Positions 1 through 5,165 of a DNA stretch of 5,798 nt are shown in pieces; within the stretch, counting starts at the first letter, position 1, and every line of letters begins with the position of its first letter. The notes beneath the pieces are model-generated. The model did not search any database. It had not been told where the DNA came from and saw only the letters and a program-made list of their open reading frames with translations. The translations under genes were made by a program, and so were the position numbers. Source of the DNA: Actinomycetes bacterium (GTDB taxonomy: Bacteria > Actinomycetota > Acidimicrobiia > Acidimicrobiales > CADCSY01); contig JAODBP010000203.1 of NCBI GenBank assembly GCA_025464025.1, positions 1 to 5,798 of the forward strand, in the 5' to 3' direction.

Positions 1-63
1 TGCGACAACCCGTACATGAACCAGAAGGCCAGCCTGAACCTGCGCTGGCAGATCCAGGGCTAA
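1..63 (+). CDS. C-terminal end of an unrecognised protein (partial)
   Basis: The first frame is open from the window edge and ends at TAA (61-63), giving 20 residues that finish CDNPYMNQKASLNLRWQIQG. The reading runs directly into a strong hairpin at 93-128, as expected for the end of a transcription unit. The tail is polar, with one Cys and one Trp and no membrane segment. Too little is visible to name a family. The call as coding rests on the in-frame stop, the plausible amino-acid composition and the terminator-like structure just downstream. It could still be a chance open frame. Confidence 0.5.
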   Translation, partial: CDNPYMNQKASLNLRWQIQG

Positions 64-92
64 GGCTCTCTCACCTTCCTCCAAGCTGGGGA

Positions 93-128
93 TGTCGATG
101 GCCGGGGCGAGAGCCCCGGCCATCGGCG
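93..128 (+). terminator. GC-rich hairpin terminator with GAGA tetraloop
   Basis: The arms 96-108 and 113-125 are perfectly complementary over 13 bp and are closed by the loop GAGA (109-112), which fits the stable GNRA class. Three more pairs, two of them G-U, extend the stem to 93/128. No T-tract follows, so this would be an 'I-shaped' terminator of the type proposed for actinobacteria. It lies 29 nt after the TAA of the partial upstream gene and 75 nt before the proS start. It also argues against starting proS at the ATGs at 92 or 98, which lie at the edge of or inside the stem. Confidence 0.6.
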
Positions 129-188
129 CGCCCCGGCACCGGTGCCCTGGGCGGCCGGAACGGGACCGGGATCCGGAGCGGGCGCAGG

Positions 189-194
189 TAACGT
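189..194 (+). promoter_or_regulatory. Candidate -10 box for a leaderless proS transcript
   Basis: TAACGT at 189-194 fits the actinobacterial -10 pattern TANNNT. Its last T is eight bases before the A of the proposed proS ATG at 203, so transcription could begin at the start codon itself. No good Shine-Dalgarno precedes that ATG, which agrees with a leaderless mRNA, a common arrangement in Actinobacteria. No -35 consensus is visible. One hexamer in GC-rich DNA is weak evidence, so this is tentative. Confidence 0.3.
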
Positions 195-202
195 CCGCCC
201 CG

Positions 203-1615
203 ATGGCCAAGCCCCCCGTGCTCACCCCCCGTGCCGAGGACTTCCCTCGCTGGTACCAGGACGTCGTCGCCAAGGCGGAGCTGGCCGACAACGGGCCGGT
301 CCGGGGCACGATGGTCATCCGGCCCTACGCCTGGGCCATGTGGGAGCTGATGCAGGCCGACATGGATCGCCGCATCAAGGCGGCCGGGGCCGAGAACGCC
401 TACTTCCCGCTCTTCATCCCCGAGTCGTACCTCCGCCGGGAGGCCGAGCACGTCGAGGGCTTCAGCCCCGAGCTCGCCGTGGTCACCCACGCCGGTGGCA
501 AGGAGCTCGACGAGCCGCTCGTGGTGCGGCCCACCAGCGAGACGGTCATCGGCGAGTACATGGCCAAGTGGATCCAGAGCTACCGCGACCTGCCGCTGCT
601 GCTGAACCAGTGGGCCAACGTCGTGCGCTGGGAGCTGCGACCCCGCCTGTTCCTGCGGACCACCGAGTTCCTCTGGCAGGAGGGCCACACCGCCCACGTC
701 GACCAGGCCGACGCCGCGACCTACGCCCGGCGGATCCTCGACGACGTCTACGCCGCCCACATGGAGGAGGCCCTCGCCATCCCCGTGCTCCGGGGCCGCA
801 AGACCCGTCGGGAGCGCTTCGCCGGCGCGGTGAACACGATGACGTGCGAGGCGATGATGGGCGACGGCAAGGCGCTCCAGATGGGCACCAGCCACGAGCT
901 GGGCCAGAACTTCGCCAAGGCGTTCGACATCACGTACCTCGACGACGGCGGACAGCAGCAGCACGCGTGGACCACGTCGTGGGGCACCTCGACCCGGATG
1001 GTCGGCGGGCTGATCATGTGCCACGGCGACGACGCCGGGATCCGGGTGCCACCGGCCGTGGCCCCGCACCAGGTGGTGGTGGTGCTGATCAAGGACGAGG
1101 GCGAGGCCCGGGCCGAGGCCGAGAAGATCACCCAGGCGCTCGTCGCCCAGGGCGTGCGGGCCAAGCTCGACGCCCGCGTCGACACCAGCTTCGGCCGTCG
1201 GGCCATCGACTGGGAGCTCAAGGGGGTGCCGGTCCGGATCGAGATCGGTCCCCGTGACCTGGCCGAGGGCCAGGCGACGCTCCTGCGGCGCGATCGGAAC
1301 GAGAAGGAGTCGCTGCCCCTTGCCGGGGTGGTGGCCCGGGCCGTCGAGCTGCTGGCCGCCAGCCAGCACCAGCTCTTCGACGAGGCGCTGGCCCGTCGCG
1401 AGGCGGCCACGGCCGAGGTGGAGACGGTCGAGGAGGCCCTCGAGGCGGCCAAGACCGGCTTCGCCCGCATCCCGTACGCCACGCTCGGCGAGGCGGGGGA
1501 GGATCGCCTGGCGGCCGAGGCCGTCAGCGTGCGCTGCCTCCAGCGGCCCGATGGCACGGTGCCCGACGCCGACGACGAGCCCGACCTGGTGGCCTGGGTG
1601 GGCCGCTCCTACTGA
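203..1615 (+). CDS. proS: Prolyl-tRNA synthetase, archaeal/eukaryote-like type
   Basis: This cytoplasmic class II synthetase charges tRNA-Pro with proline using ATP. The 470-residue product begins MAKPPVLTPRAEDFPRWYQD, the typical N-terminus of short ProRS enzymes that lack the bacterial editing insertion domain. Motif 1 lies near residues 60-75 (GAENAYFPLFIPES), the RPTSET proline-binding loop at 109-114, motif 2 at 142-165 (RWE...RLFLRTTEFLWQEGHTAH), and motif 3 at about 258-284 (TSWGTSTR...GGLIMCHGDD, Arg265). The anticodon-binding domain follows (about 285-385), then a C-terminal domain ending in the family's terminal Tyr. That domain keeps only one Cys (445), so the zinc site of archaeal and Thermus enzymes appears lost. 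An open frame reaches back to ATG 92, but those 37 residues look non-coding and cross a hairpin, so ATG 203 is preferred. The identity is secure; the start is fairly secure. Confidence 0.96.
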   Translation: MAKPPVLTPRAEDFPRWYQDVVAKAELADNGPVRGTMVIRPYAWAMWELMQADMDRRIKAAGAENAYFPLFIPESYLRREAEHVEGFSPELAVVTHAGGKELDEPLVVRPTSETVIGEYMAKWIQSYRDLPLLLNQWANVVRWELRPRLFLRTTEFLWQEGHTAHVDQADAATYARRILDDVYAAHMEEALAIPVLRGRKTRRERFAGAVNTMTCEAMMGDGKALQMGTSHELGQNFAKAFDITYLDDGGQQQHAWTTSWGTSTRMVGGLIMCHGDDAGIRVPPAVAPHQVVVVLIKDEGEARAEAEKITQALVAQGVRAKLDARVDTSFGRRAIDWELKGVPVRIEIGPRDLAEGQATLLRRDRNEKESLPLAGVVARAVELLAASQHQLFDEALARREAATAEVETVEEALEAAKTGFARIPYATLGEAGEDRLAAEAVSVRCLQRPDGTVPDADDEPDLVAWVGRSY

Positions 1616-1644
1616 CGCCGACGCCGGACCGAACGGCTCAACGC

Positions 1645-1672
1645 CGGCCCTTCCCTGCCGATCGAAGGGCCG
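1645..1672 (+). promoter_or_regulatory. Hairpin covering the ribosome-binding site of the first SGNH gene
   Basis: CGGCCCTTC (1645-1653) and GAAGGGCCG (1664-1672) form a perfect 9-bp stem with a 10-nt loop. The right arm contains the only Shine-Dalgarno-like run (GAAGGG, 1664-1669) and the first base of the GTG start at 1672. Read as RNA it would hide the ribosome-binding site. It could also act as a T-less terminator for proS, whose stop lies 29 nt upstream. The structure is seen directly; which role it plays is inference. Confidence 0.5.
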
Positions 1673-2406
1673 TGCGCCGTGCCCTCGCCGCCGTGGTCGT
1701 CGTCGCCCTCGTGGCGCTGGCCCCGGTCGCGCACGCCGCCCCGAAGCGCCCGCGCGTGCTGCTGTTCGGCGACTCCCTGCTGGTCGAGGCGGCCCCGCAC
1801 GTCCGTGCCCTCGCCGCCAAGGCCGGCATCGACGTGGACATCGAGGCGTTCGGCGGCACGGCCATCTGCGACTGGCAGCCGAGCGTGAAGGCGACGCGTG
1901 ACCGGTTCCGGCCGGATGCGTCCGTCATCGCCTTCTCGGGCAACAGCCTCACGGCCTGCACCCGGGACGCGTCCAAGCACCAGCTCTACGGGGCGGCCCT
2001 CGGCGTGCGGTACGGGCAGGACCTCGATGCCATGGCCGCCGTCCTGCGCCCGTCCGGTCCGGTGTACGCCGTGCGGCCACCGGCCCGGAAGTACTGGAAC
2101 GTCAGCGCCCAGGCCGTCGACGCCGCCTACTCCGACGCCGGTCGGATCCGGACGACGCGGATCATCGACGGTGGGCAGCTCATCTCGCCCGGCGGCACCT
2201 GGGCGTCGCTGCTGCCCTGCCTGGCCTCGGAGCCGTGCGTCGGTCCGGTGGTGAAGGGCCTGCGGGAGAACGTCGTCCGCTCACCCGACGGCCTGCACTT
2301 CTGCCCGACCGGCTACGACAAGGGCCGGTGCGGCGAGTGGTCGTCCGGGGCCTACCGGTACGCCGTGTCGATCATGGGCCCGGTGGTGCGCGACCTCGGT
2401 CGCTGA
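1672..2406 (+). CDS. Secreted SGNH/GDSL-family hydrolase, paralogue 1
   Basis: The 244-residue product begins with a signal peptide: Arg2-Arg3, a hydrophobic run at 4-20, and a likely cleavage after the AHA at 20-22. The mature part carries the SGNH blocks in order: FGDSLL with nucleophile Ser35, GGTAICDW with Gly62, SGNSLT with Asn91, and PDGLHFCP with Asp206 and His209. That predicts a serine esterase or lipase fold acting outside the membrane; the substrate is unknown. Six cysteines (66, 96, 183, 189, 211, 220) all recur in the next gene, suggesting three disulfides. The GTG start at 1672 is the only one that keeps the signal peptide, but its Shine-Dalgarno (GAAGGG) sits just 2 nt away and inside a hairpin. 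It starts 56 nt after proS. Removal of acetyl or acyl groups from envelope glycans is a reasonable guess, not shown. Confidence 0.87.
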   Translation: MRRALAAVVVVALVALAPVAHAAPKRPRVLLFGDSLLVEAAPHVRALAAKAGIDVDIEAFGGTAICDWQPSVKATRDRFRPDASVIAFSGNSLTACTRDASKHQLYGAALGVRYGQDLDAMAAVLRPSGPVYAVRPPARKYWNVSAQAVDAAYSDAGRIRTTRIIDGGQLISPGGTWASLLPCLASEPCVGPVVKGLRENVVRSPDGLHFCPTGYDKGRCGEWSSGAYRYAVSIMGPVVRDLGR

Positions 2407-2432
2407 GCGACAGCACCTGTTCACCCAGCCGT

Positions 2433-2456
2433 CCCCCGCCCGACCTCAGGTGGGGG
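2433..2456 (+). other. Weak inverted repeat between the SGNH paralogues
   Basis: CCCCCGCC (2433-2440) can pair with GGTGGGGG (2449-2456) over 8 bp, one of them G-U, around an 8-nt loop. It sits in the 72-nt gap between the two SGNH genes and has no T-tract. It may be a minor terminator or mRNA stabiliser, but such pairings arise easily in DNA this rich in G and C. An alternative pairing, CACCTG (2414-2419) with CAGGTG (2447-2452), competes with it. No promoter box was recognised in this gap. Confidence 0.2.
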
Positions 2457-2478
2457 TGCGCGGGGCCGACCGAGAGGT

Positions 2479-3273
2479 GTGCGCCTGGCTCGCCTCCTGC
2501 TCCCGCTCGTCCCCGTGGCGGCCGCCGTCGCGTCGACGCACGCGGCCGGGGCGGCGACGGTCGTCCCAGGACGACCGGTGGCCCCGCCCCGCCCCGTCGT
2601 GACGGTGTTCGGCGACTCGCTCGTCGACGAAGCCGCCGACTTCCTGCGCTACTTCGGGTCGCTCGAGGGCGCGGAGGTGCGCGTGCGCTCCCAGGGCGGG
2701 ACGGCGCTGTGCGACTGGCGGGCCGAGGCCGAGCGGGCCGTGGCCGACCCCCAGGTCGACGCCGTGGCGCTGGCCTTCACCGGCAACAACCTGACGCCCT
2801 GCGCCGCCGGCCTCGTCGGCCCTCCGCTCGGCGATCGCTACGCCGACGACGCCCGGGCCGTCATGGCCTCGGCCCGCGGGGCGGTGCCGGTGCTCTGGGT
2901 GACGGGGCCGGCCTCCTGGTACGACAACCCGAACGGCGACCTGGTGGCCGCCCGGATCACGGCCACGGCCACCGAGTGGCCCGACGCCCGGGCGGTCGAC
3001 GGGGCGGCGGCCATCTCGCCCGGCGGCGTGTGGTCGCGCACCCAGCCGTGCCTGGCCGGCGAGCCCTGCACCGGACCGGTCGTGGACGGCGTGCGCACCA
3101 ACCTCGTTCGCGCCCCCGACGGCATCCACTTCTGCCCGACCGGGAAGCCCTCGGTCGGGGGCCGCACGCGGCCGTGCGGCACGTACTCCTCCGGCGCTCG
3201 GCGCTACGCCGTGGCCATCCTGGGCCCGTTGCTGGCGGCCGCCCGGGGGCCGGCAGGCGTTCCCGTCGGCTGA
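2479..3273 (+). CDS. Secreted SGNH/GDSL-family hydrolase, paralogue 2
   Basis: The 264-residue product is a tandem paralogue of the preceding gene and keeps its block order: FGDSLV (nucleophile Ser47), GGTALCDW (Gly74), TGNNLT (Asn103), and PDGIHFCP (Asp214 and His217). It also shares ISPGG-W, PCLA-EPC-GPVV and YSSGA-RYAV-I-GP with paralogue 1. Its six cysteines (78, 108, 191, 197, 219, 233) match one for one, as expected for an exported disulfide-bonded enzyme. The N-terminus has Arg2 and Arg5 and a hydrophobic run at about 6-18, with cleavage likely near residue 23-26. A Pro-rich linker precedes the catalytic domain. The loop between HFCPTG and the last Cys is longer than in paralogue 1. 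The GTG at 2479 has GAGAGG only 1 nt upstream, an unusually tight spacing; CTG at 2485 would give better spacing but is a rare start. The substrate is unknown. Confidence 0.87.
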   Translation: MRLARLLLPLVPVAAAVASTHAAGAATVVPGRPVAPPRPVVTVFGDSLVDEAADFLRYFGSLEGAEVRVRSQGGTALCDWRAEAERAVADPQVDAVALAFTGNNLTPCAAGLVGPPLGDRYADDARAVMASARGAVPVLWVTGPASWYDNPNGDLVAARITATATEWPDARAVDGAAAISPGGVWSRTQPCLAGEPCTGPVVDGVRTNLVRAPDGIHFCPTGKPSVGGRTRPCGTYSSGARRYAVAILGPLLAAARGPAGVPVG

Positions 3274-3278
3274 GCCGC

Positions 3279-3284
3279 TATGCT
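3279..3284 (+). promoter_or_regulatory. Candidate -10 box of the rimP operon
   Basis: TATGCT at 3279-3284 fits the TANNNT -10 pattern and begins 6 nt after the stop of the second SGNH gene. Transcription would start near 3291 and give a leader of about 100 nt containing two hairpins and then the rimP Shine-Dalgarno. No convincing -35 hexamer is visible 16-18 nt upstream. An independent promoter here makes sense because the downstream genes are core functions, unlike the accessory pair upstream. Confidence 0.45.
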
Positions 3285-3294
3285 CTCTGGGCCG

Positions 3295-3316
3295 TCCGAT
3301 CGGTCCGCCGATCGGA
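3295..3316 (+). promoter_or_regulatory. Leader hairpin 1 / paired CCGATCGG palindromes
   Basis: TCCGATCGG (3295-3303) and CCGATCGGA (3308-3316) form a perfect 9-bp stem with the loop TCCG (3304-3307). Each arm contains CCGATCGG, which is itself a palindrome, so the site is both an inverted and a direct repeat with 12-bp spacing. In RNA it is a hairpin near the predicted 5' end of the rimP transcript; in DNA it could be a two-site operator just downstream of the -10 box. Confidence 0.45.
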
Positions 3317-3320
3317 GGGG

Positions 3321-3346
3321 GAGGCGTGGGCATTGCCCACGCCTTT
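3321..3346 (+). promoter_or_regulatory. Leader hairpin 2, terminator/attenuator-like
   Basis: AGGCGTGGGC (3322-3331) and GCCCACGCCT (3335-3344) pair perfectly over 10 bp around the 3-nt loop ATT, with a further G-T pair at 3321/3345. A short T run (3344-3346) follows. This could be the terminator of the SGNH unit or, if the promoter at 3279 is used, an attenuator in the rimP leader. NusA, encoded downstream, acts on RNA hairpins, so feedback on its own operon is possible but not shown. Confidence 0.55.
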
Positions 3347-3373
3347 GCATGTACTAGTGGCCCTTTGAGAGGG

Positions 3374-3380
3374 AAGGAGG
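3374..3380 (+). promoter_or_regulatory. Strong Shine-Dalgarno of rimP
   Basis: AAGGAGG lies 7 nt before the rimP ATG at 3388. It is the best ribosome-binding site in the window and fixes that start. A weak flanking stem, GGCC(C)TT at 3359-3365 with AAGGCC at 3381-3386, would leave it in the loop. Confidence 0.85.
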
Positions 3381-3387
3381 AAGGCCG

Positions 3388-3888
3388 ATGGCTACGAGCG
3401 AACGCATCGCGGAGCTGGTGGAGCCGATCCTCCACGACCGCGGCCACGACCTCTACGACGTCGAGCTCACCGGCGCGACGGTCCGCATCCTCGTCGACCG
3501 GCAGGGTGGCGTCGCCCTCGACGACCTCGAGCAGGTCGCCCGCGAGATCTCCACGGCCCTCGACGAGGCCGACCCGCTGCCCGACCGCTTCTACCTCGAG
3601 GTCTCGAGCCCTGGGCTGGAGCGGCCGCTGCGCCGCCCCGACCACTTCCAGACCGCGGTCGGCAGCAAGGTGAAGGTCAAGACCCACCCCTCGGTCGAAG
3701 GCGATCGCCGCGTCGACGGGACCCTCGTGGCCGCCGACGCCGACGGCTTCACCGTCGAGACCGACGCCGGCACCCGCACCCTCGGCTACGACGACGTCGA
3801 GCGGGCCCGCACGGTCTTCGAGTGGGGCGGCGCACCAAAGCCCGGCACGAACAAGTCTTCCGGCACGACCAAGAAGGTGAAGTCATGA
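3388..3888 (+). CDS. rimP: Ribosome maturation factor RimP
   Basis: RimP binds the 30S subunit and assists its late maturation. The 166-residue product has the two-domain family layout: an N-terminal alpha/beta domain (about 1-82) beginning with the helix around IAELVEPILHDRGHDLYDVE and ending with the hallmark EVSSPGLERPL (71-81), then an SH3-like beta domain (about 85-145). A short basic tail rich in Lys, Thr and Ser (151-166) follows. Its length is normal for the family. The start is fixed by AAGGAGG 7 nt upstream. Its stop overlaps the nusA start (ATGA, 3885-3888), which indicates translational coupling. Both the sequence and the position immediately before nusA support the call. Confidence 0.96.
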   Translation: MATSERIAELVEPILHDRGHDLYDVELTGATVRILVDRQGGVALDDLEQVAREISTALDEADPLPDRFYLEVSSPGLERPLRRPDHFQTAVGSKVKVKTHPSVEGDRRVDGTLVAADADGFTVETDAGTRTLGYDDVERARTVFEWGGAPKPGTNKSSGTTKKVKS

Positions 3889-5165
3889 CCACGACGGGCA
3901 ACCCCGACATCTTCGATGCGCTCCAGATGCTGGCCGCCGACAAGGGCATCTCGGTCGACACCCTGCTCGAGGCCCTGGCCAACGCCCTGGTCAGCGCGTA
4001 CAAGCGCATGCCGAACGCGGCCGAGGAGGCCTACGTCACGATCGACGCCGAGTCGTTCGAGATCCGGGTCTACGGCCAGGAGCTCGACGAGGACGGCAAC
4101 GTCACCCGTGAGTGGGACGACACGCCGAGCGACTTCGGCCGGATCGCCGCCCAGACGGCCAAGCAGGTGCTCATGCAGCGCGTGCGCGAGGCCGAGCGGG
4201 AGCTGAAGTACGAGGAGTACGCCGGCCGCGAGGGCGACATCGTCACCGGCATCATCCAGCAGACCGACAGCCGCTTCACCTTGCTCGACCTGGGCAAGGT
4301 CGAGGCGCTCCTGCCCCAGGCCGAGCAGGTGCCCTACGAGCGGCCCGAGCCCGGCACCCGGCTGAAGGCCTACATCGTCGAGGTCCGCAAGAACCCGCGC
4401 GGCCCGCAGATCGTCGTCAGCCGCACCCACCCGGGCCTCATCAAGCGGCTCTTCGAGCTCGAGGTCCCCGAGATCGCCGACGGCATCGTCGAGCTGAAGG
4501 CCGTGGCCCGCGAGCCCGGCCACCGCACGAAGATCGCCGTCTGGTCCAACGACGCCAACGTCGACCCGGTCGGCGCGTGCGTCGGCGCCCGGGGCGCCCG
4601 CGTGCGCATGGTCGTCAACGAGCTCCGGGGCGAGAAGATCGACATCGTCCCCTTCACCGAGGACACGCAGGACTTCGTGATGAAGGCCCTGTCGCCGGCC
4701 AAGGTGAAGGAGGTCCGCCTCGACGAGGAGACGGGCACGGCCGAGGTGATCGTCCCCGACTACCAGCTCTCGCTCGCCATCGGCAAGGAGGGCCAGAACG
4801 CCCGCCTCGCCGCCCGCCTCACCGGCTGGCGCGTCGACATCAAGAGCGAGTCCCAGCTGGCCGAGGAAGAGGCCGGCTACGCCGGCGAGGAGTGGGCCGA
4901 GGGGGAGTGGATCACCGACGAGGCCGGCCAGCAGGTCTGGCGCCCGGCCGAGGGTGGTCCCGCCGTCACGGCCGAGGAGTGGTCCCATGGCGAGGGTGAC
5001 CCCGCCGCTGAAGGGGACGCCGAGGCCGCGGTCGCATCGTCGCCCGCAACGGCTGACGGTGGCGACGCGCCCGAGAGCGCGGCGCCCACGGAGGTCGGCG
5101 AGGAGGTCGCGGAAGCGGCCGCCGGCGACGAGGCCGGCTCCGATGTGAGTGGGGAAGGGGCCTGA
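3885..5165 (+). CDS. nusA: Transcription termination/antitermination factor NusA
   Basis: NusA binds RNA polymerase and nascent RNA to modulate pausing, termination and rRNA antitermination. The 426-residue product has an N-terminal RNAP-binding domain (about 1-112), an S1 domain (about 115-180, GDIVTGIIQQ...LLPQAEQVP), KH1 (about 183-258, loop GARG at 234-237) and KH2 (about 262-325, loop GKEG at 300-303 in LSLAIGKEGQNARLAARLTG). Beyond KH2 lies an acidic, Ala/Glu/Gly-rich tail of about 100 residues with Trp at 337, 342, 352 and 366. It shows no evident E. coli-type acidic repeat domains, and M. tuberculosis NusA is shorter. An upstream in-frame ATG (3822) lies inside rimP; ATG 3885 is preferred because it overlaps the rimP stop as ATGA and has AAGG (3874-3877) 7 nt upstream. 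Confidence 0.96.
   Translation: MTTTGNPDIFDALQMLAADKGISVDTLLEALANALVSAYKRMPNAAEEAYVTIDAESFEIRVYGQELDEDGNVTREWDDTPSDFGRIAAQTAKQVLMQRVREAERELKYEEYAGREGDIVTGIIQQTDSRFTLLDLGKVEALLPQAEQVPYERPEPGTRLKAYIVEVRKNPRGPQIVVSRTHPGLIKRLFELEVPEIADGIVELKAVAREPGHRTKIAVWSNDANVDPVGACVGARGARVRMVVNELRGEKIDIVPFTEDTQDFVMKALSPAKVKEVRLDEETGTAEVIVPDYQLSLAIGKEGQNARLAARLTGWRVDIKSESQLAEEEAGYAGEEWAEGEWITDEAGQQVWRPAEGGPAVTAEEWSHGEGDPAAEGDAEAAVASSPATADGGDAPESAAPTEVGEEVAEAAAGDEAGSDVSGEGA

Noticed and set aside
92..202. Upstream extension of proS to ATG 92
   Set aside because: The added 37 residues are Arg/Pro/Gly-rich with no ProRS similarity and run through a strong hairpin; the family N-terminus matches ATG 203.
71..1369. 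Long open frame on the - strand opposite proS (432 codons)
   Set aside because: Low-diversity translation rich in Gly, Leu, Val, His and Arg, with no domain, directly opposite a well-supported gene. GC-rich codon bias commonly creates such antisense frames.
2235..3368. Open + frame overlapping the end of SGNH 1, all of SGNH 2 and the rimP leader
   Set aside because: Arg/Gly/Pro-rich translation typical of a wrong frame in GC-rich DNA; the SGNH frames carry all the conserved blocks.
3274..3387. Possible tRNA upstream of rimP, as in E. coli (metY)
   Set aside because: No cloverleaf, T-loop GTTCGA-type box or acceptor pairing; the stems present are two simple hairpins.
2446..3687. Open - strand frame across SGNH 2 and the start of rimP (413 codons)
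   Set aside because: It is antisense to two supported genes and to the regulatory leader, with no homology-like motif.
3822..3884. Upstream extension of nusA to ATG 3822
   Set aside because: It lies within rimP, has no ribosome-binding site, and adds 21 residues absent from NusA proteins; ATG 3885 has both an ATGA overlap and a Shine-Dalgarno.
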